Positions 23,640 through 36,430 of a stretch of 60,000 nt of DNA are shown here, in pieces. The position numbers and the translations under genes were made by a program. Numbering within the stretch: the stretch's first letter is position 1; every line of letters starts with the position of its first letter. The DNA lies in assembly GCF_963678635.1 (NCBI RefSeq), contig NC_087064.1, positions 5,680,411 through 5,740,410 on the forward strand, in the 5' to 3' direction. Under the pieces are notes generated by a model. That model made no database searches, had not been told where the DNA came from, and worked only from the letters and a program-made list of their open reading frames with translations. This DNA comes from Symsagittifera roscoffensis. Lineage: Eukaryota; Xenacoelomorpha; Acoela; Convolutidae.

Positions 23640-24890
23640 TCCTGATAGAAGTTCCTTGATGTGGTCAAGACCGATACCGTCCCCCTGGCTTGTTTACAAA
23701 CAAGATCTGATGAAGCTGAACCTTCATCAGCAAGATTTGCAGCCCCTGCGATGAGAATGCTGAATGGCGCAAAGCTATCAGTAAATGGACTGTACTCGAT
23801 CGTGGGAGTGGATTGGTTGATAGCAGCCGGAAGTAACTTCAGCTCTACAACAACATTACGGTTTGCTGACCTTGAGGGACTGCCCTCAATTAATACCATG
23901 GGTCCCGTGAATGCCAGAACTTTGTAGGCTGTGAGAATGAATCATGCAGAACAGAGAAGAGAGACCAGGAAGATTTTCGACCGCAAGAGCACCGACAGGG
24001 CAACATGTAAAGATGTTTAAGCAAGGAAGGTTTTGATGAAAGATACAGTGAACTGAAATTTCGAAGAGACGAGACATCTTCGCAGCGTATGACAAAGCAG
24101 AAATGAGAAGAACAAAGATATTGGTGACTGCGAGCTCGGTTTTCGTGCATACCTCTAAGTCTTTGTTTTGGCCCGACGTAATAATGTTGGCGGGAACCGA
24201 TCTGGATTGGATGCAATCCCTATCAATGGCGAATGGGGTTTAACGACAAACCGAGATGAATCCGATCACAATCGTGTTCGCTGGCATTAATGTTTTCCTG
24301 CATAGTAGAGGTCTCCTGAGCAGACTCAGAGAGCCCACAATGCCGCAAAATGCGGTGTGGCCAGCAATTAAAGACATTCTGGAGTCCATGGGCGAAGTCA
24401 TGGTCGTGTTAAAGGAAGGCGTATTCCAGAAGATAACGCCAAAACCAGTGTTCGTGTTGTCTCCGGGATATGCACACCTCCCGGATGGACTTAAGTTTGT
24501 GTAAGCATTGATAGAGCTTCTCTCAGAAGTGAAATATGATGTGATCATACCTGCTACGAATTGCAAAGTGGAGGCGAGGAATCTCAAGCACTTCGGTCAG
24601 AATTGCCTGAGTATTGTCGGATATCTCAAACGCTATGAGAGGATTCAAGGATCATTCGCTCCACATGCTGGTGCTGATTGAAGTGTTGGGACTGGAATTG
24701 TCCAGTTTCAGCAGACAGCTCAAGTTGAAGCCGGGAATCGATGATGATCATCAAGTGATAGTGGCAATGTCTAATGATCTGTGGTTTAGAGGAATGGAGA
24801 TCAAGGAAGAAGGAAAAAAGAGGCAGAACGCCAAAGAAACGAAAGCTCATTTGGAAGCTTTGGTTTTGCGAACAAATTGCTGCACTTGAC
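23640..24890 (+). pseudogene. Old ORF2: second SGNH-like region
   Basis: VDWLIAAGSNFSSTTTLRFA and INTMGPVNARTL match young residues ~715-755. ITIVFAGINVFLHSRGLL and FVLSPGYAHLPDGLKFV match the block-III-like part of the degenerate second SGNH domain (~880-960). VLGLELSSFSRQLKLKPGID, then DDHQ, matches ~1020-1045. Four or more frame changes are present. Confidence 0.65.
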
Positions 24891-26845
24891 ACCTCGAATA
24901 GCAGTATTTGGCCTGGCCGCTTTCGAGCGAGGCCCAGCGATGATCACCAAGATTCATGCGTACCTAGTTGAAGAATTGAATTTAGCGAAGAATGCAGAAG
25001 AAAAGTCGGGAGAATTCATAGACAAGATGTGTCAGATAACACTCGAGGCATTCTGGACACAGAACGTGAGAAGAGAAGAAGGTTTTGAGAGGACAGATAG
25101 CATGCTAGAAAGGTTGGGAGCAGGATGGACCGCGTCCTTCCTGGCGAAATCCTACCTGGGACTCTCTCGCTATCTGATAAAGGGATTCTTCAAAACAATT
25201 ACGGAATTATCTATCGTCGTGATCCTAGGTTTGTTTGTGACAATTGGAGCAGAAAATTTTGAAAGGACCAGCAATGCTGCTCACTGAAGGGATACAAAAT
25301 CTCCGACTGGATGGACTCCTGACATTAATTGCGATCACGCATGGGAAGTTGGGAGGATTGTTTAACCCGCTACCTCGAGCAGATGAGAGAGAAGGTGAAG
25401 AAGTTTGACATGAAACGGTCCACGGACTTTTGGACTAAAATAAGAAATCTAATACACACTCTGATCCAATACCTCCTAACAACAGAATCGCTTCGAACCA
25501 GGAGAAGACAACACGATACAAAAGGAGAAGACGTGCGACGTTATGCGGGGGGCATGCCCCTACTAGCCGATTAAAGCCTAGCTATGAAAGCAGATCCCTT
25601 AGCACTGGTCAGGGGAGTTAGCGAGTTTGTGACGACGATATACGGTCCATCAGTGACGTCGCGTTTCTTGATGTGAAAGTGGGAGCCCATAGAAAGAGTT
25701 GCACCTGAACCTCATTTCAGCAGAGGACGGGAGCATACTCAATTAGTGTGAGCAAAACGTGCTACGTAAGTTGATGAGTGACGACTTACTGTTTGCGAAA
25801 TTAGCAGAGCCAGATATGACAGCAGTCAACTTCAATGATCACTTCCGTGACCGAATGGGCGGAGTGGATAGTGGGCATATCGTAGTGTTCCCAAAACTCT
25901 GGAACTTGAGACCCTATGACAAAACTAACGGCGAAACAACTAGAATTCCCCGTCTAATGGTCCCATATCAGAAGGTGAGAAAAGAACTTGAAGATTGGGG
26001 CGACTATAGAAGACTGCCAGAATAAATACCTGAATTACCTTTAATTCGGAGGATTTTGCTCGGAGCAGGCTCTGTAGTGTACAATCCCAGGTTGAAAGCC
26101 TTCGAACCAATGAAAGAAGGATGGCAAAGTTCTTCGAATCAATGGACCCGTGCTTTGTCGGCAGAAATGCTGTCGTGCTGCATTACACGCAGTTTGAATA
26201 TGCGGATGAGTCGACGAGAAGAAGGATGAGCAATGCGTCCACTTCAAAATCTGGAAGATTTGAGGAAGAATGGGCCAAGTGGGACCTGGCGATAACTGTT
26301 ATGAGAGGAAAGGCGGACACTTGCAGGAAGCCGCATTAATTGTGATGAGTGTGAAAGCAGAATTAGCGATAAGTGGGAAGCTGCTGACTAGAACTGCTCT
26401 AGCACCATTCGGCTGTGAAAAAGTCAAGATAAAACAAGGAGAAAACGAAGACAAGTCAGCTGGTAAGCTAGTCGTGCTGAACTTTCCAGACGAAGAAATG
26501 AATGACAAGCAAGGGCCTTCAGGGTCAGGAAAAAATGAGAAACGAGACGACAAGGAGGAAGAAGACCGTCAACCGGAAGAAGCGATGGAAAAAGATCCCG
26601 ACCGAGCGGGAAAGGACGACGACAAAACCTCAGCAGGTGGCGTGTCAAGCCTGGACTTTAATTTTTTGGACGATTACAAAATTGAGACAGAAACGTTGGA
26701 AAGGACAACTGAACCAGCGGAGGATGGAACTTCCTCGCTGGAACCTCCCTCAGCCTCTATGAACCTGAGCTGTGACTTGCCGCGTAGGAGAAGAATAGAA
26801 GGCGCAGCCCGAGTACCTTTCTTACGAACCTTGCCAGAATAAGAG
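24877..26845 (+). pseudogene. Old ORF2: hydrophobic segment to acidic linker
   Basis: ELSIVVILGLFVTIGAENFE corresponds to the hydrophobic stretch at young ORF2 residues ~1196-1237. GMPLLAD matches GMPLLTD. IVVFPKLWNLRPYDKTNGET matches YPKFWNLNPLTADGRE. After 26270 it becomes a Lys/Glu-rich low-complexity linker (EEDRQPEEAMEKDPDRAGKD), like the acidic linker of the young copy. Confidence 0.65.
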
Positions 26846-29800
26846 TGGGAAGTTCACTACAGGGATCATGAAAATAGAACAGGCTGTATTATGGACATAG
26901 TAGTTTTCATAGAAGAGGCCTGGACAGTAGTGCAGTGTTTCGGAACCCAGTCGATGTTGATAGCAGGTCTCAAGAGACCGCTGATGCCAGAGATCCTTGA
27001 TAAATTGGACGAATGTGAAGGGAGAATGATCGATTTGTTAATTTATGTGGCCACTGATGAAAGTGAAGTTAATTCTCCGATCAAGGCGACGCAACAGGAA
27101 AGCAGCGAGGAAGTCTTGTACCTGTCCAGAACTCGAAAGGGAACAATGCGATCAAAGATGGTGATTGATAGCATCAACGATGTGAAGATAAAATTGGGCA
27201 GCAAAGTGACGTTAAGGAAAACTGAGAAGATGAAACTTCAGCAAAGGCTGTCAACTCAGCCAAATGAAAGCGTTTCGAAGATGTCATGGATATGGGGCAA
27301 GGCGATGACAGATTGCCTGTCACGTCTAGAACAATGACCGACGAAACGATGGTGCCACCCATCCTCATGGCAGGATTAAGACTAGCTAGTTATAAGACCA
27401 AAAGGAGTGTCTGCACCCTGACTGGGGCTTTTTTAGAAATGGAAATACTCAGCCAATGTGGTTAAAGTACCCTACGGGATTTTAGATCATCATGCATCAA
27501 TCACGGAAAGGGAAGTGTGATAGGGCAGCTAACCCCAGTGGAATACAATCGATTGACAGTATCGGATACCGTCTCGATTGACGAACCCGCCGGTGGATAC
27601 ATGGAAATAATGGAGCACAGGAATTCAGCTAGAGGACACCTGATCGCTTTACAAAAAATAAAGGTGCGATGGAATATTACCTGGAAGATATGATACAAGG
27701 CACAACCATGAAGCAGAAGGCGTATGGAACGTTAGTCTCCTCCTAAATGCACGCAGAAACGGTGGACCAATTGGTGAGCTTGTCGTGGAGGGCAGTTATA
27801 CTACGTAACTTTGAAGCAGAAATACAAACTACTCGCAAGATACATGCTCTAATAGCAATACCGTACGTCATAACTGAGCTGCCACTCAGATTTGCTTGGT
27901 GTATGACTGGATTGATGATGGGAGAGTATAATTCGGAAGAAAGAAAGAGATCGAAAGAAGAGAAGGTGTTCTTGATGACGAGTCTGAGAGACCTTATGAT
28001 CAATAAAGTGGCGGCAGTAGCGTGTGCGAAACGGAGAGACGCTCTCTGTTTCTACTGGTTCAGTTTGGAACAAAGATCGGTACCAGCGCTGAATGCTTGT
28101 GCAAAAATGCTGAGTGAAGGCAGTGAGCTAGCGAAGACCTTGCTCTTACAAGCGCTATCGGACATTCATCAAAGCAAGCCAATGCGGGTGAAAATGAAAG
28201 AACCCGTAGAACTAGAACCATTGAAGAAGATCGATGAAATCAGAAGATTCTCGAAAAAGGAGCTTAGGCTCACGAAAGAATCAATTGGGACACTGCTGAA
28301 GTCCCGTGAATACTCTGGACCGATCAGAAAGAAGTCATACCATCATCAATGAGGACATACGTGATTGTCACTTCGATTACGAAGAAGCGGTGTTGCTGAT
28401 TTTCTGGTCGTCAAGATTTTCAACGATAAGAAACATTGCCAGTCAACAAGTTAAATTGGGACTTTTGTTGGAAGAAAATGTGACTGTACCTTCCAAACCG
28501 AAATCTGATAACCGAGTGGAATTTGGATTGGGTTTCTCAGACGAATTACTGAGAACGAGACTGATGGTGGTGTGGGATCTAATGAAACCATCATGGTTGC
28601 CCGAGTCCAAATGCTGATTCGATACTACGAGTGACGAAGGATATACAAAAAGAATAAAATGCAGATTGCAATTTGCTAGACCTCAACATTAACTACAATT
28701 TGATGACTACAGCCTCTAGTAGCATCCAAGAGAACAATGTCGAGTTGCACGGCTGGGGACCAGAAGACTGGGTTGAACCTGGTAGCTGTCTGATTGAAAG
28801 TCTGTGGACTAGAAGGTCATATGTGTGGATTTCTTGAATGCGTGAAGACACTTGCGAAACAGCACAAGCAATTGACGAAACTGTTCGTAAACATAGTGAT
28901 GAAAGCGAAAGCGGAAACAAGGCTAATTGCAGATTGCCATGGAGGAATTGACATGAATCTAGTGACTGCACTAGGATTCTACAGCTTGTTTGGTTCTTTA
29001 GAGTCACTAATGAATCTAGAACAAAAGCATGAGATGGTCACAGCCATCAGTGTAGAAGTGTTTCCGGGAGTTTTATAAATCGAAGAGAAGCATATTGGAA
29101 AATGGAGAGAAGCTAAAGAAGTAGAAATGAAGATCAGTCAGAGTGAAATTTATCGCAGACCGTCTGGAGCGCGATACCTAGTAGGATCGACATTGGTGTC
29201 AATGTGCAAAAGCCGGTACCCAGTAGACTTCGTAGCAGTGGTTGTAAAGAGTACAATCACGATCGTGGATCAAGCCTTCTCAGTGCCAATATGTGTAAGA
29301 CTTGCGAAGATATCAGAAAAACCTTACGAGTTGCTATTTAAGATGTTTGCCGCAGTTCCAGGAAGAAGCATGGATGAGTGAGAACCGATACTGGGAAAGA
29401 AGTTCATAAGATATGCTAGTGAGAACATCAGTGATTTTGAATGACACCAAAAACAGAGGTGATCAACAGCAACGGATTATAATGCAGTAGAGGAGAAAGA
29501 TGAAATCCACTAACTGATGACGAAAATGGAACCAATACTGGAAGCGTCAGAGAAACGAAACTGGAAAAGCATCATGTTGACACACGATGAATTCCCGTGC
29601 CATTGTTTGCTAGAAACATGGTGGTATCCCGGGCGAAGTAATCTGGTGTTGATCTGGAACTCTGGAGTGCTGCTCTCCATGGGTCTACCAAACTCATCAC
29701 AGCCCATAAAGATAGTGATAGATAAAACTATGATGGCAATTCAATGGCTGGAAGCTCATGTTAAGGAGAACAATCGACAAGAAGCACCGACCAAAGAACA

Positions 29801-30010
29801 GTTAGAGAAACTGGATTGTCTTAAAGATTCCGATCTTTTTGAGACAATGTGCAAAATCTTGAAAATTCCGATGGAAGTGAAGAAAATATGGGCCAGAAGA
29901 CGACTGATGCCGTGGTTCACAGCCAACATGACTTCTTGGTTGTACAAGTATGCCAAGAAGCATATGTCGAAGCTTAGCAGAGTGTACAGTTTTTATCAGA
30001 GAAAATAGGA
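26846..30010 (+). pseudogene. Old ORF2: C-terminal region
   Basis: Broken pieces align along the young C-terminal half. They include LEPLKKIDEIRRFSKKEL (young LENHRKLDEVRRFSNKKF), ALGFYSLFGSLESLMNLEQK, VDQAFSVPICVRLAKIS, HDEFPCHCLLETWWYPGRSN and ARRRLMPWFTANMTSWLYKY. I do not recognise a family for this region. Its conservation between copies shows it was a real coding sequence in the ancestor. The SUMO-interacting-like motif at the young C-terminus is not seen here. Confidence 0.65.
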
Positions 30011-30640
30011 TCGAGAGCTTTCAAACGAGCTTCTGTAAGCATCGGAATGCACTAACAACAGTAGTAAAAAGAACGTCGAGAAAGAATGGTTGTAACGGTA
30101 GAGAAAGAGAAGAAAGGTTGAAGGAAGACCTGGAGTGAAAAGTGACTTGGAGAGAAAAGCTTCAGCAGTAAAAGGGAAACTAGTGCCTCCAACAGCGTCA
30201 GAATAGCCACCGATGTGTTTCAAGACACTGGATCCGAGAGTGCGGAGTCAAAGTCACAGCAAGAGGAGATGGAGCAGTGACAGAAAAGCCGAACGACGAC
30301 AAACAAAAAAGGAAAGATTAGAAGAATTTCTAAACGACAAAAAAACAAAAGAAAAAAATGAAGGAAGGAGTATTTAAGAAGAAGAGAATTAAAACTCACC
30401 AATGTTTTTGTGTGAGAAAAACTCAAATGAGAATTCAAGCAACTAAGCAATGAGAATTCAGCAACTAAGCAACTCAAATGAGAATTCAAGCAATTGAAAC
30501 TGACTGAAAAAAACTTCAGTTGAGTTTTGAGTTTAAAATCTTGTTGCTTTTAATTTAAATTTATTTTAAATTTGCATTGTAATAATAGTTAGTATTTTAA
30601 GAGACACTTACAGTTTATTTAGAGAGGCTTGAGTGAAAAG
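30011..30640 (+). other. Old element: ORF2 3' end and pre-LTR region
   Basis: Contains the tail of the ORF2 remnant, purine-rich stretches (for example 30340-30375), and an imperfect tandem repeat at 30420-30490 with units like AATGAGAATTCAAGCAACTA. The LTR start could not be placed exactly. Confidence 0.5.
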
Positions 30641-31912
30641 TATATGATAGGCGTCCCCCCAACACCTTTTAAACCTAGGCGAAGATGTTTTAAATCGAGA
30701 CAATGACACTAAAAGTCAGAAAAGACATATTATATTAATTCATATCCTCAAAGTGAAAATTAATTAAAATTGTTAGAAGGCAAAAACAAGGTAGTATGAT
30801 GCCATTTTCAGTTTGCAGTGAGTCGACATGATGTGGATAAAAGTTCTTTTCATGCATTTTGTAAATTCCGTTCCATGGCACTGAACCATCTCAATAAATT
30901 CCACGAGACTCAATGAGGACATTGATTGGGCTGTCCGGGGAGTATGTGACATTCGACCAGAATGGAGATCAAAATCCATGACGAAATCGAAATTTTATTA
31001 GAACATTTTAGTGGGAGGATTAGCTGTTTCAGAGGATTAACGCTCTTATTTGATAAACTTATCGAACTGAGAGAGACGTGTGAAATTTTAGAAAATTAAT
31101 TGTAAAGACATGTGACCATTCTCATTTTTGCGAATACAGAAAAAGCGCAAAAATTTAAAAAAAAACGGTTTTCGCTAGTAGAAAACAAACCTACGACACG
31201 AATTGGAATTACGATTGATATTATTGTTACAATCGTTACTGAGCAATTCCCGAGAATTCGGAGTGGTATCGGGAGGATTTTGATTCCCCTCCTGACTGAC
31301 AAAAAGAATGCACTTGTCCGGATTCGGTAATCCAGAGATGTCTCGTGAAGAGACTGAAACTATATTTTTAACAACTTTAAGGTTCCTGGCATGTCCTGAA
31401 TTGAAATTAAATAACCCCGAGTTCATTTTCAGTGTATGAGAAGCTAGGAGTTGAGGGAAAGAGTTGATCCATCTCCGATGGATATGATGAGTTTTATCTA
31501 CTGGAAAAAAAAAGAAATATGATAATTAACTATTAGCCCGGATTTTAGGAGTGACCTCGGGTTCTGTGGATACTGAGACCCATCCATGAACTCACTATTT
31601 TGCATGCAACTAAGTTAATTTGCGCGATCTGGTGCAGTCTTTAAATAGTAATGACTTTGTCGACTCAATGTTAATTGACCATACATAGAACGGGCTTTGG
31701 TAGAGACGGTTGAAAGCATGTGAAGCTGTATTTAGATGTTAGCCAGTCGTCTCATAACCTAGTTTTATTTTCCGTCGGTATGTAGTTCCGGTGGAATTTT
31801 ACAACTCCGACAGATTGAGGTGTCAAAGCACAAGAGATCGTCTCTCTGACCCTTGAGCCAATGCTTATAGGGCCAATTTCTCTTAACTTCTTTTGTGGAC
31901 GACTGGTTCACA
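30640..31912 (+). repeat. Decayed 3' LTR of the old giant element
   Basis: Blocks align to the reverse complement of the young LTR: TGTAAAT...TGGCACTG (30857), ATGAGGACAT...GTCCGGGGAGTATGTG (30912-30948), the palindrome TTGATCCAT...ATGGAT (31464-31483), CTCCGAC...TTGAGGT...CACAAGAGAT (31804-31836), and TGACCCTTGAGCCA with TATAGGGCC (31844-31873). It ends near TTCACA at 31912, where the young LTR ends TGTTACA. The left boundary is uncertain. Confidence 0.7.
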
Positions 31913-32029
31913 CATTGCTGTGTTTGATGATTTTTGATGTTCTTTCTATTTTTGAGTCTTAATTTTTTGTTCGGCTTGAAGAGTCTCTCTCTGATCAGCT
32001 TTTCTTGGCTTTGTTACTGCTTATGAGTT

Positions 32030-34015
32030 TTCTTCCGATGCCAATCTTACATTTCTTATGGCATTTTGCAAAACCCACTTACATGTTTCACAATCCTCGG
32101 ATGATATCACAGGCAAAGTTCTTCATTATGGCTCCAAGTGTTTTACATCTTTCGTTTACATGCTTTTTATGACCGTATTGACGTCATGCGAATGGCCTAA
32201 TTTAGGGAAGTGTGCTTCGGTCACCCCTATTAATAAGTCGGGGTCTGTTGAGTCAGTCAGTATTTACAGACCTATCAGTATTTTATGTGACATTCGATCA
32301 GAATGGCGCCAAAACGCATGGCAACTTCGAAAACTTTTTGTAACCGTAGACTAATTAGATTTACAGTTTTGATAGATCAGCTGTACTAATCGTAAGATTT
32401 GACGAATCGGGAGAGGTCAGTTGAAAAAGACGAAAAAAAGTTTAAAATTCGTTCCTGAAATAAAGATACGTCACGACCTTGAAATTTCCGTTCAACTGAA
32501 AATGTGAGAAAACAGAGAACAAAATTCGCTGATACAGAGAAGACGTACGAGAAAATAACAGCAAACGACAAAATTATAGTTGGCGACGTGAACAGAAGCT
32601 GTCCGAGATGTAACGATTGTAACCGTACAATCATTACCGAAGACTTTCCGAGAATTAGGAAGGGTCTTGGGACGATTTTACCAGCCTTCCGGTAGGAAGA
32701 TAAGACCGCTCTTCGTCCGGATTCCAGAATCCGGAAAGGTTTCGGGAAGTACACTGTAACTATAATTTTAACAACTTTTAGCTTCCTGGAATGTCTTGAG
32801 TTGAACTTAATTAACACCGAATTCATATTCAGAGAATGAGAAGCTAGGAGTTGAGGGAAAGGGTTGATCCATCTCCGATAGATATGATGATTTTTATTTA
32901 CTGAAGAAAAACAATAGTAATATCAAAAATAGGCGATAGCTCTGTTTTTAGGACTGAACTCCTGGGTCTGGGAATACTGAGACCCATCCATGAACTAATT
33001 ATTTTGCATGCAACTAAGTTAATTTGCAGGATCTGGCCCAGGCCTTAAATAGCAATGACTTTTTCGACCCAATGTTAATCGACCACACAGAGAACTGGCT
33101 TTGGTAGAGACGGTTGAAAGCATGTGAAGCTGTAATTAGGTGTAAGCCAGTCGTTTCAGAACTTAGCTTTATTTCTCGTCGATATGTACGTCCGGGCGAA
33201 TTTTACATTACCACGTTTATCATTGGTTCTGGAGAGAATTGCTTGTAGACTGTCAACACTGTTTTTGCCGCAGAAGATTTACTGTTACCCAGTTAGTTGC
33301 GTTCTGTCACCAACTTTACGGTATTAAGGGTTTGAATCAGGATGCTGCATGTGTTTACTTTGATTTTTCAAAGGTATTCGATAAAGTGCCTCATCAACTT
33401 TTTTAAAAATTATCTGCGTTCGGTTTTTGGCCGGCTTCCATCAAATTACTCACATCTTATTTAAGTGATAGAACACAGTGCGTTTAAATCAATGATAGAG
33501 TCGCAAGCACCATGTTAGTCACCAGCGGCGTACCACAGGACAGTATTCTGGGGCCTTTATTGTTTGCCATTTACATAAACGATTTACCTGATGATATAGC
33601 TTTGAGTGATTGCTTTTTGTTTGCAGCTGATAGTAAACTATTGTGTGCCTCATTGCTTATGAATTGCGACCTTCAAGCTGATGTAACCAGTTTCAAAATT
33701 TGGGCAGGTCAAAACCTCATGAATTTCAATACCGCAAAATGTCGGGTGATAAGGTTTTCTAGCAACCCAACATCGCCACTGCACCTAGCAGTGAATTTTG
33801 AATCTATCACAGAAACAGATTACAAAAGAAATTTGGACGTGTTCGCAGAAAAATCATTAAAATTGAACATAGATGTTGATAAAAAAAACTTGAGAAAGAG
33901 TACAAGGCATTCTTCATGATCAAAAAGATCATTCCATTCACATGTCCTGTTTTTACAAAATAACGTCTCTGTCAAGCCTGCGTACTGTCCGTTGTCACAT
34001 ACGAGTCACAAGTGT
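32030..34015 (+). mobile_element. Decayed LINE (RT region), interrupted by an insert
   Basis: Left part (32030-32285): SDDITGKVLHYGSKCF, then NLGKCASVTPINKSG and YRPISIL, i.e. pre-RT linker and RT fingers. Right part (33208-34015): LVLERIACRL, NQDAACVYFDFSKVFDKVPH, TSGVPQDSILGPLLFAIYIN, then the mutated catalytic box FLFAADSKLL (normally FADDxKL) and thumb pieces. A 922 bp insert splits the two parts. Stops and frameshifts make it dead. Confidence 0.85.
32286..33207. repeat. LTR-core insert inside the LINE
   Basis: About 85% similar by eye to 30945-31803, the interior of the old giant-element LTR. It starts TGTGACATTCG and ends CGAATTTTACA (imperfect 11-bp inverted ends) and is flanked by TTA on both sides. 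Removing the insert and one TTA leaves the LINE reading frame continuous across the YRPIS motif. This shows where and how it inserted. Confidence 0.75.
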
Positions 34016-34033
34016 AGTTGTAGTAGTAGTAGT
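34014..34033. repeat. GTA trinucleotide microsatellite
   Basis: GTAGTTGTAGTAGTAGTAGT-type run immediately after the last recognisable LINE sequence. Some CR1/L2-like LINEs end in short tandem tails, so it could be the element's 3' tail, although the ORF2 C-terminus is not fully present. The sequence from 34034 to 34388 shows nothing recognisable. Confidence 0.7.
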
Positions 34034-34388
34034 AGGATGGCTTCTGTGTTTCCACGTGTGGTCCTGGCCCCTTCATTGTATCGTCATATGTACGTCTTGC
34101 TGCGGCAGTTGTTCGCCGCACAATCGCACCCAGTTTTCCACGTGCACTTGTCAACTTCATTATGTTCTCCAAAATTTAACCAAAAATTCCTCAGTAGTAG
34201 CTGTTTGAGACCACAATAAACCCTCACGTCTATCTTTAAAGTATTGATCAGTCTGCAAGTTTGATAGAAGAAATTTTGTTCAGCTTTCAGGCGTTTAGAC
34301 CGTTTCAGCTGAAACATTACACCGCGAGAGGACTCTGTTATTATGGGCTAATTTACATACATATCGTCGTATCTTCCTTATCCGGTTT

Positions 34389-36430
34389 TTGAAAGCAGCA
34401 AAATATTTTTTATCTGTATATACATAGGAAGCGGTAAAGTTTGCAATTGAGCAATTGAGCAATTTTTTTTTGTATGCCAATGTTCCAGGAAAAAATCAAT
34501 TGACGACTCTTTTTTGAATAGTCTCAAGTTCATTTGTGACATATTTGCTCAATCTACAGCAGAGGCTGGCCTATGTTAAAACTGGGACTACCATAGATTT
34601 ATAAAGTTTCAATTTTTCAGTACGACTCAGATTGTTTGTTTTCCGTTTTATCATCAAAAATACACGGTTGGCTTTCTTGCATGCATTGTCTATGTAGATA
34701 TTCCAGTTTAATCACTTTATATTGTCAAGCCGAGGGCTTTTTGTACGTCAATTTCTCTGATCTTGAATCCGTTGAAGTAAAAATCATTTGCATTTTTTCC
34801 TAACTTTAGATACGTACATTTGTCTAAATTGAAGGGCATATTTTTGTCGATGGTCCAATTAAACACATTATTTAGGTCACTTTGGATTTGCTCTTGTGCC
34901 TGACCAGAACTGATGAGTTTAGCATCGACTGCAAATAACATAGTTTTAAGATTTACGCAGTAATCTGGTAGGTCGTTAAAAAAAAACAGAAAAAAAACAA
35001 AGGACCCAGCATGCTACCCTGTGGCACTCCACTGGTAACTTTTTATCTTGAAGATTCTTTGCCATTTATTCAAATAATCTGGTGCCTGTTGGTAAGACTT
35101 GATCAGTTTTGAAATTTTACCCCTGACTCCGGTTGAAAAGAATTTTCGTAACAAAATTCCATGATCAACTCTGTCAAAAGCTTTGCTAAAGTCTGTAAAA
35201 ATAATTTCAATTTGTTCTCCATTTTCGATTCATTTATATTTTTCATTTAAAAAGGTCAGGAGTTGTTGAATTGTTGACCGGTTCTTTCGAAATCCGAATT
35301 GAGATTTGTTAAAAATTTTATTGTAATGATCATATTGTCGAATGAAGACAATTCTTTCAAAATTTTCAGAGGGCAGAGATAAAAGAGAAAAGGTCTATAA
35401 TTTTCTCTGTCTGCTTTATTACCCTTTTTAAAAACCGGACTGACCATTGAATTTTTCCACAAGTCTGGAAAGATAATAGTCTTTAGAATTTTAGTAAAGA
35501 TTTAAAAAAGTGAATTGGAAATCGTTTTTCGGCTATTGCGAAAAAGCACTGGTGGTTGTTCATCGGGCCCTTAACCTTTGTTGACATTTAGTTTTTCGCA
35601 TATGCTTTCGGTTTCAGTTTCTTCGAATGTTAGGTAGCTTAGAAAACGATTTTCTCAACAATTTCATAAATTTCAGAAGTTTGTACGTAAACCGATGCAA
35701 AAACTTCGGACAGAGTTGGGCTTTGTCACCGTCATTTTCTGCTTTTTCATTTTTATAAAAAACAAGGATGGGAATATTTGATTTTTGAAAGGCCCTGAAA
35801 TACTTAAAAAGCTTCCCAGTTGATCTCTCGGCTGCTAGATTTTGTTCATATTCTATCTTGTCATTTCCACAGCAGTTTTCCAGCATTGATTTCAGTTTCA
35901 GAACCTTTGGATGCATATCTTTATAGCTTCTTCTTGCTGTCTTAAGACATTTAATTAGATGAGATGTACTCTGGCTTATCCAAGGTGGCAGAGAAGCTAG
36001 ATGCTGGGTTCTTTTTGGTATAGTTTCATTCAGAAAATCAGAAAAACATTCAGCCAAATGTACCAATTTTCAACAATGCAATTTGAGTTTGACCAGCGCA
36101 TTAAGTTTTCATTAAGGCGCATCTTTGATAAAGCGCATTAATTTTTCATAGCCTCCAGTGCAAAAACATTACACACCACTTTTTACATAACATCTTTTTA
36201 TATTGTTCTGCCCTATATCCGGAAAACTAAGATAAATTGGGTAGTGGTTTGACATTTTGGTGATTTGACATTCGTCGGCTGGTCATTTGCTTCAAGTTCA
36301 CGCACTCTATGTTATCACTAACCAAAATGAAATCTAATATACTGCTTGCTGCTGTATGATGTGGTCTCCGGGTATAAGAAGGTCCATCAGAAGAATCGAG
36401 CAAATTCGCTAAACTGGATCATCGGCACCC
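34389..36430 (-). pseudogene. LINE EN-RT fragment (duplication copy 1)
   Basis: On the minus strand: endonuclease end (DGPSYTRRPHHTAASSILDF, then ILVSDN), linker (RTQHLASLPPWISQSTSHLI), RT fingers (WKNSMVSPVFKKGNKADREN), DFSKAFDRVDHGILL, VPQGSMLGP, the catalytic box as LFAVDAKLI (normally FADD), NMPFNLDKCTYLKLGK, and thumb LETIQKRVVN. Broken by several frameshifts, and the active-site Asp is replaced by Val. Confidence 0.8.

Larger units (their letters stand above)
16225..31912 (+). mobile_element. Old, rearranged copy of the giant Ty3/gypsy-like element
   Basis: Domains match the young element at 40884-60000 in the same order: protease region, RT, RNase H, integrase, macro-like domain, then ORF2 modules and a 3' LTR. 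Gag and the 5' LTR are missing; homology starts within the segment equivalent to ORF1 residue ~720. Many stops and frameshifts are present. An internal segment is duplicated (16921-18454 and 20941-22414), and copy B passes straight into ORF2, so the N-terminus of ORF2 and the ORF1-ORF2 spacer are lost. Both copies share stops, so the element was dead before that rearrangement. Confidence 0.85.

Noticed and set aside
32286-33207. Harbinger-type MITE because of the TTA duplication and inverted ends
   Set aside because: The sequence is homologous to the interior of the giant-element LTR, and the ends lack recognised Harbinger termini. Left as an LTR-core insert.
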